DNA of 64,000 nucleotides from Martinezella tropici (GTDB taxonomy: Bacteria > Pseudomonadota > Alphaproteobacteria > Rhizobiales > Rhizobiaceae). Shown here in pieces: positions 35,515 to 44,162 of the stretch (the first letter of the stretch is position 1; each line of letters starts with the position of its first letter). The stretch spans positions 240,726 to 304,725 of the forward strand of contig NZ_QMKK01000035.1 of the NCBI RefSeq assembly GCF_003287875.1, in the 5' to 3' direction. Made by a program: the position numbers and the translations under genes. A model generated the notes under the pieces. That model did not search any database. It was given only the letters and a program-made list of their open reading frames with translations, and had not been told where the DNA came from.

Positions 35515-37803
35515 TTAGAGCAGCTTTTCCAATGTGATCGGCAGGTCGCGAACGCGCTTGCCGGTGGCATGGAACACGGCATTGGCAATCGCCGGCGCCA
35601 CACCGACGATGCCCACCTCGCCGACGCCCTTGCCGCCAAGCGCCGAGGCGTTGAAATCCGGCACGCCGACGGAGATCACCTGGATATCCGGGATGTCGGA
35701 ATTCGTCGGCACGAGGTAATCGCCGACATTGTTGTTGATGGTGCGCCCGTTGCGCTGATCGATAAGCCCTTCTTCGAGAAGTGCCTGGCCGATGCCCATG
35801 ATGATGCCGCCGCGCCACTGGCTTTCGACCAGCCGCGGATTATAGAGCCGGCCGCAGTCGAAGGCGGAGACCATGCGGGAGACGCGCACCGTGCCGAAAT
35901 CCTCGTCGACCCGAACTTCGGCAAAATGGGCGCACCAGCTATGCATCGAATAGTCGCCCATGGTCGGCCCTTGAACTCTAGCCATGGTGGTCCAGGCCTG
36001 AAGCTGCTCCTGTGCGTTTGTACCGTCAGGCAGGGTATTGCGCCGGACTTCGATCTCCTCACGTTTCAGTGCGGACATCAGTTCGGCAAGCGTCAGCGAT
36101 GGCGTCTCGCCGCGCGGTGCCACGATGCGCCCTTCGGCGAAATTCAGCGTATTCGCGCCCGTATCGCGGAAGGGCGAGTTGGCATCGCTGAGTGCAAGGC
36201 CGATGAGCTCGTCGCGCGCCGCGACCGCAGCCTTATGGACGGCTCCCATGATCGATCCGGCCAGCATCGAGCCGCCGGCGATCGCCGAACCCGGTAGCCG
36301 TGAGTCGCCGAGATAGACCTCGACCTGATCCACAGGAATGCCGAAGACCTCAGCGGCACTCTGGGCAAGGATCGTATAGGTGCCCTGCCCCATGTCGATG
36401 GCGCCACTGACGACCTCGACCCGGCCGTTCGCGAGAATACGGATCATTGCCTCGCTCGGTGCCCGGATGACGGGGAAGGTGCCGCAGCCAATGCCCCAGC
36501 CGACCAGCGTCTTGCCATCTCGCATCGAGCGCGGCGCGTGGCTGCGCTTCGACCAGCCGAAGGCTTCAGCACCCTCGGTCAAGGCTTCGCGCAGCCGGCG
36601 CGTCGACCATGGTTTGCCGGACTGGTAATCGTGATCGGCATAGTTCTTCAGCCTGAGCTCGAGCGGATCCATGCCGAGCTTGTAGGCCAGTTCCTCGATC
36701 GCGCATTCGATGCCGTAGGCGCTCGGGTTCTTGCCCGGACCGCGCAAGGCGCCGGGCGTCACGCTGTTGACCGGCACGACACGATGCTGCGAGGAGAAAT
36801 TCTCGACCTTGTAAAGGATCGAGGTTGCCGCCCCCGTCTGCTCCGGCCAGTCGGCATCGAGCGAGGTTTCGCTGGCACCGCGATGGACGATCGCCTGCAG
36901 GATGCCATCCTTCGTCGCGCCGAGCGCGATTTTCTGCCTGGTCGCGGCGCGCCCGCCATAGCTGGTGAAATTCTGCGGGCGGGTGACCGCAAGTTTCACC
37001 GGCCGGCCTAGCTTTCTTGCCGCCGCGACGGCAACCGCGCCATAGGCAAGCGGCATCCCTTTCGATCCGAAGCCGCCGCCGATGAAAGGCGAGATAATGC
37101 GGACATTCTCATAGGGCATGTCGAACCATTCGGAATACATGCGCGCCATGCCATGCGACCATTGGCTCGGCTCCCAGATCGTCAGTTGGTCGCCATCCCA
37201 CTTCGCCGTCAAACCATGCGGCTCCATCGCGACGTGATATTCGCGCGGCGTCGAATATTCCGCTTCGATCCTAACGGGGGATGCGGCAAGTGCTGCCTCG
37301 GCATCGCCCCAGGCAACCGAGAGCGGCTCCATCAGCTTGCCTTCGCCGGCATTCGGATCGTTGAGATCGGCGACGTGCTCGCTCTCTTCGTAGGTAATGT
37401 GGATCAGCCCAGCCGCCTCCGTTGCCTGCTCGCGGCTTTCAGCGACCACGGCGGCGATCGACTGACCGTTGAACTGCACCTTGCGCGGCAGCGGATAATA
37501 GGGACCTTCAACGGGCTTGTTGCCGCCCCAGTCGGCGCCGAGCTTAAGGCCGAGGTCGTCCTCCGGCGTCAGCACCAGAAGTACGCCCGGCATTGCGAGT
37601 GCGGCCGACATGTCGACTTTGACGACACGCCCGGCCGGGATCGTGCTCTGGACAAGGACGGCGTAAGCGAGGTTCTCGACAGGATATTCCAGCGCATAGG
37701 TCGCCGTTCCCGTCACCTTCATATTGCCTTCGAAGCGCGACTGACGACCGCCGACCGTACCATCGGAAGCATCGCCATGTTTGCGGGGTTCCATCATGGT
37801 CAT
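35515..37803 (-). CDS. paoC: Molybdenum hydroxylase large subunit (PaoC/aldehyde oxidoreductase-like)
   Basis: A 762-residue molybdopterin-binding subunit of the xanthine oxidase family, closest in layout to E. coli PaoC. The Moco-binding segments FIGGGFGSKG (near 235), GALRGPGKNPSAYGIE, GAIDMGQGTYTILAQ, and the catalytic glutamate segment GGKGVGEVGIVG near residue 730 are visible. With PaoB and PaoA it would oxidise aldehydes or N-heterocycles, passing electrons Mo to Fe-S to FAD. No Tat signal is seen here. It overlaps the FAD-subunit gene by 4 bp and ends at a strong terminator. Confidence 0.88.
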   Translation of the reverse strand: MTMMEPRKHGDASDGTVGGRQSRFEGNMKVTGTATYALEYPVENLAYAVLVQSTIPAGRVVKVDMSAALAMPGVLLVLTPEDDLGLKLGADWGGNKPVEGPYYPLPRKVQFNGQSIAAVVAESREQATEAAGLIHITYEESEHVADLNDPNAGEGKLMEPLSVAWGDAEAALAASPVRIEAEYSTPREYHVAMEPHGLTAKWDGDQLTIWEPSQWSHGMARMYSEWFDMPYENVRIISPFIGGGFGSKGMPLAYGAVAVAAARKLGRPVKLAVTRPQNFTSYGGRAATRQKIALGATKDGILQAIVHRGASETSLDADWPEQTGAATSILYKVENFSSQHRVVPVNSVTPGALRGPGKNPSAYGIECAIEELAYKLGMDPLELRLKNYADHDYQSGKPWSTRRLREALTEGAEAFGWSKRSHAPRSMRDGKTLVGWGIGCGTFPVIRAPSEAMIRILANGRVEVVSGAIDMGQGTYTILAQSAAEVFGIPVDQVEVYLGDSRLPGSAIAGGSMLAGSIMGAVHKAAVAARDELIGLALSDANSPFRDTGANTLNFAEGRIVAPRGETPSLTLAELMSALKREEIEVRRNTLPDGTNAQEQLQAWTTMARVQGPTMGDYSMHSWCAHFAEVRVDEDFGTVRVSRMVSAFDCGRLYNPRLVESQWRGGIIMGIGQALLEEGLIDQRNGRTINNNVGDYLVPTNSDIPDIQVISVGVPDFNASALGGKGVGEVGIVGVAPAIANAVFHATGKRVRDLPITLEKLL

Positions 37804-38786
37804 GCAAGACCTCCCATCTTCAGAATGGCGCGGGCGATGACGCGCGGCGCGAGTTCGATCTTGTAACGGTTGCCGCCATGCGCGACGGCGCCCTCCATCG
37901 CGAGACGGCTGGCCTTCTCCACGAGTTCAGCATCAAGAGCCTTACCGATCAGCGCCTGCTCGACGACATGCGCCCGCCAGGGCTTGGTGGCGACGCCGCC
38001 AATTGCCACGCGGATATCGCGGATCGTCCTGCCGTCGGATTCAAGCTCCAGACCGACTGCGGCACTCGCAGCAGCAAATTCATAGGATTGCCGATCGCGG
38101 ATCTTGAGGTAGGTGGAGTTCCGGGCCGCGGCGGAGGCAGGAATAGTGACGGTAGTGATGATTTCGCCGCGCTTCAGGACGGTTTCCTTGTCCGGCGTAT
38201 CGCCGGGCGGAAGGAAGAAATCGTCGACGGTGACCTTGCGGCTATCCGTCTCCACCACGGCGTCGAATGCGGCCAGAGCGACCGCCAAATCGCCTGGATA
38301 GGACGCGATGCATGCCTGGCTCGTTCCGAGCACGGCGTGGTTGCGCGTGATACCGCCGATCGCCGCGCAGCCGGAACCGGGCTTGCGCTTGTTGCAGGCG
38401 GAAAAGGTGCCCGGATCGCGGAAGTAGGGACAGCGCGTTCGTTGCAGAAGATTGCCGCCGATCGTTGCCATGTTTCGGAGCTGGGCGGACGCGGCCAATG
38501 CCAGCGATTCCGAGACCGCCGGAAATGCTGTGCGGATAGCCTCATGGTCGGCGACCTCGCTCATTCTGGCAAGCGCGCCAATCCTGGCACCGGCCGCATC
38601 GACCGCAATGCCGCTCATGCCGGAAATATGGGTGACGTCGATGACTGCGTCAGGCTCGCTCACCCCGCATTTGGCGAGATCGAGCAGCGTCGTGCCGCCG
38701 GCAAGGATCATCGCGCCGGCCTGTTGCGCCGCCTGGCCGGCTTCGGCCGCAGATGTGGCGCGCAGATAGGAAAAGTTTCGCATCAT
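37800..38786 (-). CDS. paoB: Molybdenum hydroxylase FAD subunit (PaoB-like)
   Basis: A 328-residue CO-dehydrogenase-type flavoprotein. FAD-binding motifs are AGGTTLLDL (about 30-38) and ATIGGNLLQ (about 108-116). A cysteine-rich insertion follows (CPYFRDPGTFSACNKRKPGSGC and further), matching the extra [4Fe-4S] cluster known from PaoB and 4-hydroxybenzoyl-CoA reductase type subunits. Both junctions are 4-bp overlaps, giving the order 2Fe-2S, FAD, Mo subunit. Confidence 0.88.
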   Translation of the reverse strand: MMRNFSYLRATSAAEAGQAAQQAGAMILAGGTTLLDLAKCGVSEPDAVIDVTHISGMSGIAVDAAGARIGALARMSEVADHEAIRTAFPAVSESLALAASAQLRNMATIGGNLLQRTRCPYFRDPGTFSACNKRKPGSGCAAIGGITRNHAVLGTSQACIASYPGDLAVALAAFDAVVETDSRKVTVDDFFLPPGDTPDKETVLKRGEIITTVTIPASAAARNSTYLKIRDRQSYEFAAASAAVGLELESDGRTIRDIRVAIGGVATKPWRAHVVEQALIGKALDAELVEKASRLAMEGAVAHGGNRYKIELAPRVIARAILKMGGLA

Positions 38787-39256
38787 GCCACCTCCGCCGC
38801 CTGGCGCACGGCCGCAACGATGTTGTTATAGGCCCCGCACCGACAGAGATTGCCGGACATATATTCGCGAATCTCGGCGTCGGAACCGGCATGTCCCTCG
38901 CGAATGCAGGCAACCGCCGACATGATCTGGCCCGGCGTGCAATAGCCGCACTGGAAGGCGTCGTGTTCGATGAACGCAGCCTGCACCGGATGCAGATCCC
39001 CCGCGTCTCCGGCCAACCCCTCGATGGTCGTAATCTCGCGGCCTTCCACCTGCGCAGCCAGCGTCAGACAGGAGAGCACGCGCTTGCCGTCGACATGGCA
39101 GGTACAGGCGCCGCACTGGCCCTGATCGCAGCCCTTTTTGGTGCCCGTGAGCGAGAGGTGTTCACGCAGTGCATCGAGCAGGGTGACGCGCGGTTCGAGG
39201 TCAAGCTCGCGGCGCTGCCCATTGATGTCGAGTGCGATATGGATGGTTCGTGTCAT
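38783..39256 (-). CDS. paoA: Molybdenum hydroxylase [2Fe-2S] subunit (PaoA-like)
   Basis: A 157-residue two-cluster subunit. Cluster 1 (plant-ferredoxin-like) uses GCDQGQCGACTCHVDG and the later SCLTLA cysteine; cluster 2 uses QCGYCTPGQ and LCRCGAYNN. Unlike E. coli PaoA there is no long N-terminal Tat extension, so the enzyme may stay in the cytosol unless another start is used. First gene of the operon; its promoter region holds a 22-bp palindrome. Confidence 0.88.
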   Translation of the reverse strand: MTRTIHIALDINGQRRELDLEPRVTLLDALREHLSLTGTKKGCDQGQCGACTCHVDGKRVLSCLTLAAQVEGREITTIEGLAGDAGDLHPVQAAFIEHDAFQCGYCTPGQIMSAVACIREGHAGSDAEIREYMSGNLCRCGAYNNIVAAVRQAAEVA

Positions 39257-39414
39257 GATAAGGCTCCTGCCATCGTCATGAAAATGAGACCTACGAAAAC
39301 TAGTAGAGTTTGTTCGTTGGTCTACCGGTTGCTCTATGATTTTTCAGGAAGGCGAATTGCCAGCATGTCCTCACAATAGCCGGCTCATCGGAATTAGACG
39401 CGGAACGCCACCTA

Positions 39415-39436
39415 TAAACGGAGGCGCCTCCGTTTA
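39415..39436. promoter_or_regulatory. Perfect 22-bp palindrome, TetR-like operator
   Basis: The half-site TAAACGGAGGC (39415-39425) is followed directly by its reverse complement GCCTCCGTTTA (39426-39436). Such uninterrupted GC-centred dyads with AT ends are typical of TetR-family operators. It is about 160 bp upstream of paoA. No TetR gene is adjacent. Confidence 0.7.
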
Positions 39437-39639
39437 AAGTACCGCCTCGTTTGTTTTCGTCAAGCCCCGACATTCGGGCGACTTGGACCGATCGAGATGA
39501 AGGATAGGCGGGAGGTGGGCCGAAAGAGCCTCTGCTGTTTGTCCTCGGTTGCCCCACTGGGTGCCGGTGGGATAAGGGGATCGATCAACGCCCCTCCCGG
39601 TCCATCAACTCACTTGAAAAATAAAGCGCATCTCTGTTA

Positions 39640-39654
39640 TGCTCAAATTGAGCA
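39640..39654. promoter_or_regulatory. 15-bp palindrome upstream of NIPSNAP gene
   Basis: TGCTCAA-A-TTGAGCA is a perfect 7-bp dyad around one base, about 140 bp before the NIPSNAP start. It resembles a MarR- or GntR-size operator, but no cognate regulator is adjacent. Confidence 0.5.
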
Positions 39655-39793
39655 ATAGTAATCCAGATCATGGGAACACATTTCGATTCACCACTAAAAG
39701 GAATCACAGCCTACTGTTATCGCTCAGCTATTTCAAATTGGCCCCTGAGGGACGGCCCCGGCCTGTTCCGAATTCACTCAACGAGGATTTTCT

Positions 39794-40141
39794 ATGATCC
39801 ATGAAATGCGCATCTATACTTGCTTGCCCGGCAAGCTGCCAGCGCTCCAGGAGCGTTTCGAAATGGCGACGCTGGCGATCTGGGACCGGCTCGGCATCCG
39901 TCCCCTCGGTTTCTGGACGACGATGGTCGGGCCCTCCAGCAACGACCTCATCTATTTCCTCGAATGGCAATCGCTGGAGGAGCGCGAGCGGAAATGGGCG
40001 GAATTCCTGGCTGATCCGGCCTGGAAGGAGGCCAGGGCGAAAAGCGAAGCGCCGGGCCAGATCGTCGCCAATATCGCCAGTTCGATCCTGCAGCCGACTG
40101 GATTCTTTCGCCCCTTTATCTCCGTCGACGCCGATGGCTGA
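39794..40141 (+). CDS. NIPSNAP-family protein
   Basis: A 115-residue dimeric alpha-beta barrel protein of the NIPSNAP family: it begins MIHEMRIYTCLPGKLPALQERF and contains FWTTMVGPSSNDLIYFLEWQS. GAGGA is upstream of the ATG. Bacterial members are of unknown function and often sit beside catabolic or oxidoreductase genes, as here between two molybdenum hydroxylase operons. Probably cytosolic. Confidence 0.8.
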   Translation: MIHEMRIYTCLPGKLPALQERFEMATLAIWDRLGIRPLGFWTTMVGPSSNDLIYFLEWQSLEERERKWAEFLADPAWKEARAKSEAPGQIVANIASSILQPTGFFRPFISVDADG

Positions 40142-40325
40142 AGACGGATAGAGGATTAATGGGCGGCCTTACGTGAGGATGAAGCGGAACAGATATGCAG
40201 TGGGATGCGGTCCTGATTTGACGCGCAACGGCCGTCAAGCCGTCACATCGGCCTAATAGGCCTATGCTAAGCCGTCCGAAATTTGGAAAAATGCCGAATT
40301 GTTTGAACCAGGGAAATTTCACGCC

Positions 40326-41045
40326 ATGACTTTCTCTCGCCGCGTTGCCGCTCTTGCCGCATCATTTCTTCCCTTCCTTTTCGCACCGGCCTTTGCCGAT
40401 TCCGACGTGCTGTGGAAGATCGTGCATGACAAATGCGTCGTGCAGACTGCGCCCTGCCTTTCGGTGAACACGGCCGAGCATTACGCAATGCTGAAGGATC
40501 TGCGGGGGGTTGCGCAATTTCTCCTGATTCCGACCGATAAGATCACCGGAATCGAAAGTGCCGATCTTCTCGATCCGGCGACGCCTAACTTCTTTGCCGA
40601 TGCCTGGGCCGAACAGGGCGATGTCGATTCTCGCCTGCCGCGCCCCGTCCCGCGCGATGGCATGAGCCTCGCTGTCAACGCGCTGCAGGCCCGCTCGCAG
40701 AACCAGCTGCATATCCATATCGATTGTTTGAGCGCCGATGCACGGGCCGCCCTGAAGGCGGACGCCGACAAGATCGGAACGGACTGGGCGCCCCTTCCCG
40801 ATGCGATTGCCGGCCATAAGTTCGCGGCGATCCGTGTCAAGGGCGAGACATTGGGCGATTTCAATCCGTTCCTGGCTCTCGCCAAAACATTGAAGCACCC
40901 TGCAAAGGAAATGGGCGATCACAATCTCGTGGTGACCGGCGCCAATTTCGCCGATGGCCCCGGCTTTATCGTGTTGACGGACGTGGCGCTGCCCGGCATG
41001 GGCGGGGAAGACGTACAGGATCACAGCTGCGCGATCATGCATTAA
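40326..41045 (+). CDS. cdh: CDP-diacylglycerol pyrophosphatase
   Basis: A 239-residue Cdh-family protein of the HIT-like superfamily. From ATG 40326 a signal peptide is evident (about residues 1-24, ending APAFA); an in-frame start 27 bases earlier is less likely. Family landmarks are DVLWKIVHDKCV, LLIPTDKITGIES, and the His-triad-like QLHIHIDCL. The enzyme hydrolyses CDP-diacylglycerol to phosphatidate and CMP, and is exported. It is monocistronic; its link to neighbours is unclear. Confidence 0.85.
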   Translation: MTFSRRVAALAASFLPFLFAPAFADSDVLWKIVHDKCVVQTAPCLSVNTAEHYAMLKDLRGVAQFLLIPTDKITGIESADLLDPATPNFFADAWAEQGDVDSRLPRPVPRDGMSLAVNALQARSQNQLHIHIDCLSADARAALKADADKIGTDWAPLPDAIAGHKFAAIRVKGETLGDFNPFLALAKTLKHPAKEMGDHNLVVTGANFADGPGFIVLTDVALPGMGGEDVQDHSCAIMH

Positions 41046-41313
41046 AAACAAGGAGATGCCGCCTTCAAGGCCTCTGATGCGAGTTGGCCGCTGGGACACC
41101 GCTTCCCGTTAATCGGGAGCGAGCGGCTGATTTATGAAGCCAGCCTCTAATAGCTATCACGATTCACCTACTAATCTTTTAGGGGAAATGAATTCAGTGT
41201 TATAGTCCCGGGTTGTGAGCCTGAGTCACGCGTCATCCGCTTGTTGAGCATTCAGATCATCGCACGGCGCCTGGCATGGAAGGTTCACGATCGAAAGCCT
41301 CAGGAGGCGCTTC

Positions 41314-41775
41314 ATGAATCTTCAGATCAATAGCCAGTCATATCAGGTCAACTCGGACGGAGACACGCCGCTCCTTTGGATCATCCGCGACGAGCTCGGC
41401 ATGACTGGCACGAAATACGGCTGCGGGCTGGCGCAATGCGGCGCCTGTTCGGTTCTTGTCGATGGAGAGGTAGTGCGCTCATGCGTGACGCCGCTCGATA
41501 GCGTTGTCGGTCGCCAGATCACGACGATCGAAGCGATCGAAACGGACCCCGTCGGCAAGCGGGTGGTCGCTGCCTGGGTCAAGCATCAGGTTCCGCAATG
41601 CGGCTACTGTCAATCGGGGCAGGTCGTCGCGGCAACGGCACTTCTTAAACAGACACCCAATCCCTCCGATGACGAGATCGCCGCGGCGATGATCAACCTC
41701 TGTCGGTGCGGAACCTACAACGCGATTGAAGCGGCGGTCAAAGACCTCTCCTCGAAAGAAGGAGAAACGCTATGA
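41314..41775 (+). CDS. iorA: Isoquinoline 1-oxidoreductase-type [2Fe-2S] subunit
   Basis: A 153-residue two-cluster ferredoxin-like subunit: GCGLAQCGACSVLVDG plus a later SC for cluster 1, QCGYCQSGQ and LCRCGTYN for cluster 2. It is the small subunit of an IorAB-type molybdenum hydroxylase that oxidises N-heterocycles or aldehydes. It overlaps the large subunit gene by 4 bp. The symbol follows family type; isoquinoline itself is not shown to be the substrate. AGGAGG is well placed before the ATG. Confidence 0.85.
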   Translation: MNLQINSQSYQVNSDGDTPLLWIIRDELGMTGTKYGCGLAQCGACSVLVDGEVVRSCVTPLDSVVGRQITTIEAIETDPVGKRVVAAWVKHQVPQCGYCQSGQVVAATALLKQTPNPSDDEIAAAMINLCRCGTYNAIEAAVKDLSSKEGETL

Positions 41776-44036
41776 CCGAGACCAGCCGCAATCTCGTTCC
41801 GGAAGATGAATTCCCGACCGGATCTCCGGTCAATATCTCGCGCCGGCATTTTCTCCTGACCTCCGCCGGGGCCGCAGCGGGTGCCTTCGTGCTCGGCTTC
41901 GGCGTTCCGGTCGGCCGCGCACGCGCCCAGCAGACCGCAACCGCCATGCCGCCCGGCACGCGCGTTCCGGCATTCCTCGAAATCCGTCCGGACAACGCCA
42001 TCCGCTTCATGAGCCCCTTCGTCGAAGGCGGCCAGGGCGTCTTCACGGCGATGGCTCAGATCGTCGGCGAGGAGCTCGACGCCGATCCGAAAAGCTTCGT
42101 CGTCGAAAATGCCCCGACAGGCAGCGACTATCTGGTCGTGCATGGCAAGATGCGCATTACCGGCGGCAGCATGTCGGTGCGCACCAGCTATGAGACCATG
42201 CGCCGGCTCGGCGCACTGGCGCGCAACATGATCCTGCAAGCCGCCGCCAAGCGCCTGGATGCGCCGATTGCCGAGCTGACCACCGAGCCCGGCCGCGTAA
42301 TCCATGCCGCATCGGGACGCAGCCTTGCCTATGGCGACATCGCTGCCGAGGCGCTGGATCTGCCGGTTCCCGCTCCCGAGAGCGTAACGCTTCGGGACCC
42401 GAGCAAATTCCGCTGGATCGGCAAACCGGTCGAGCGGCTGGACATGCACGACAAATCGACCGGCAAGGCGGTCTACGCCATAGACTGCAAAGTCGACGGC
42501 ATGCTGCATGCCGCCGTCCAGCACGCCCCGCGCCTTGGCCTGACCATCGGCAGGATCCGTAATGAGGATCAGCTCAAGGCAATGCCGGGCGTGCATTCCG
42601 TCCACAGCCTGCCCGGTGCCGTCGCCGTCGTTGCCGAACGCTGGTGGAATGCCAAGCGGGCAGCGGAGGCTGCTCAGGTCGATTGGCGTGAACCCGGCCC
42701 GGATGCAAATCCCGCCTTCCGCTATATGCCGGCGGATTTCTCGACCGCAGCCTTCAACGACAGGCTCGCCAACGAGCCCGGCAACGGCAAAGAGGCGGAG
42801 AATGTCGGCGACATCGCCAAAGCGTTCGATGCCGCCAAGACCGTCGTTTCGGCCACTTACAAGAGCCAGTATCTTCATCACGCGCAGCTGGAGCCGCCGT
42901 CCACACTGGCGCGATTCAATCCGGATGGCAGCCTGGAAGTCTGGATGCCAAATCAAGCGCCCGAACAATTCCAGGCCGATATCGCCAAGCTGACCGGGCT
43001 TGAATCATCAAAGGTGACGGTACACAGTCCCATCCTGGGTGGCTTCTTCGGACGACATTTCCTCTATCCGTCCGCCAATCCCTATCCGCAGGCCATCCAG
43101 CTTGCAAAGGACGTCGGGCGGCCGATCAAGCTCATCTGGAGCCGCGAGGAGGAGTTTCTGCGCGATCCGCTGCGCCCGATGGCAGCCGTGCGCTTCCGCG
43201 GAGCGCTCGACGCCAGCGGCATGCCGGTCGCGCTCGAGGCCATCAGCGCCTGCGAAGGGCCGACGGAAGGCGTTTTCGGCCACAAGGAGGATTCGCTCGA
43301 TCCAACGGCTCTTGAGGGCCTGACCGGAAAATCCTATGCCATCCCGAACTACCGTATCGCTCAGATCTATGTGAAAAACCCGACGATGCTTGCCTACTGG
43401 CGCTCGGTCGGCAACTCCATGAACGACTTCTTCTATGAGACATTCCTGGACGAACTGGCCGACAAGGGCGGGCAGGATCCCTACGAGATGCGCCTCAAAC
43501 TGCTGCAGAAGAACGAGCGGCTGAGCAATCTCTTGAAAGCCGTCGGCGATCTCTCCGGCGGCTGGAAGCGGGGTCCCTTCACCGCGGACGATGGTTCAAA
43601 GCGGGCGCGGGGCGTCGCCATGGCCTCTCCCTTCGGCAGTCATACGGCGGCGATCGCCGAAGTCTCCATCCGCAACGGACAGGTGGTTGTGCACGACGTC
43701 TGGGAAGCCATCGATCCCGGCAGCATCGTCAATCCGGCGATCATCGAGGCACAGGTCAATTCGGCAACCGCGCTCGGAATATCGCAGGTGCTGATGGAGG
43801 AAGCCGTCTACAAGAACGGCGAGCCGGTGGCGCGCAACTATGACCTCTATCCGATCTTGCCGCCAGACCGCATGGCCCGCGTCCACGTCCGCATCGTCGA
43901 AAGCGGGGCGGAGATGGGCGGCATCGGCGAGCCGGGGCTGCCAGCCATCCCGCCGGCGGTCGCCAATGCGGTTTCGACGCTGACGGGCAAGCGGATACGC
44001 AGCATGCCTCTCTCCAACTACACCTTTGAAAGCTGA
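41772..44036 (+). CDS. iorB: Isoquinoline 1-oxidoreductase-type Mo-binding subunit, Tat-exported
   Basis: A 754-residue IorB-type large subunit. A Tat signal is visible at residues about 23-50 (SRRHFLLTSAGAAAGAFVLG), so the enzyme should be folded with its cofactor and exported to the periplasm. Moco segments include ILGGFFGRHF (near 420) and the catalytic glutamate segment EMGGIGEPGLPAIPP near the C-terminus. There is no FAD subunit; electrons would go to the triheme cytochrome c encoded next. This differs from the PaoABC-like enzyme encoded nearby. Confidence 0.87.
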   Translation: MTETSRNLVPEDEFPTGSPVNISRRHFLLTSAGAAAGAFVLGFGVPVGRARAQQTATAMPPGTRVPAFLEIRPDNAIRFMSPFVEGGQGVFTAMAQIVGEELDADPKSFVVENAPTGSDYLVVHGKMRITGGSMSVRTSYETMRRLGALARNMILQAAAKRLDAPIAELTTEPGRVIHAASGRSLAYGDIAAEALDLPVPAPESVTLRDPSKFRWIGKPVERLDMHDKSTGKAVYAIDCKVDGMLHAAVQHAPRLGLTIGRIRNEDQLKAMPGVHSVHSLPGAVAVVAERWWNAKRAAEAAQVDWREPGPDANPAFRYMPADFSTAAFNDRLANEPGNGKEAENVGDIAKAFDAAKTVVSATYKSQYLHHAQLEPPSTLARFNPDGSLEVWMPNQAPEQFQADIAKLTGLESSKVTVHSPILGGFFGRHFLYPSANPYPQAIQLAKDVGRPIKLIWSREEEFLRDPLRPMAAVRFRGALDASGMPVALEAISACEGPTEGVFGHKEDSLDPTALEGLTGKSYAIPNYRIAQIYVKNPTMLAYWRSVGNSMNDFFYETFLDELADKGGQDPYEMRLKLLQKNERLSNLLKAVGDLSGGWKRGPFTADDGSKRARGVAMASPFGSHTAAIAEVSIRNGQVVVHDVWEAIDPGSIVNPAIIEAQVNSATALGISQVLMEEAVYKNGEPVARNYDLYPILPPDRMARVHVRIVESGAEMGGIGEPGLPAIPPAVANAVSTLTGKRIRSMPLSNYTFES

Positions 44037-44162
44037 GGCGCGGCAAACGCTGCGCCAGGCACAATTCCGGCTCTCGGCCCACTCCGGTCCGAGAGCCGGC
44101 GTGCTTGGCTCCTTCAAACAGCCGAGTCCGAAATCCCGAAGCAAAGACATGAGGGCACATTC

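Larger units (their letters stand above)
39257..39793. other. 537-bp divergent intergenic region with palindromes
   Basis: Lies between paoA (minus) and the NIPSNAP gene (plus). It contains two perfect palindromes, described separately, and an AAACT-AGTAG-AGTTT dyad at about 39297-39311 close to paoA. No coding sequence is supported. It is long enough for two independently regulated promoters. Confidence 0.6.
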
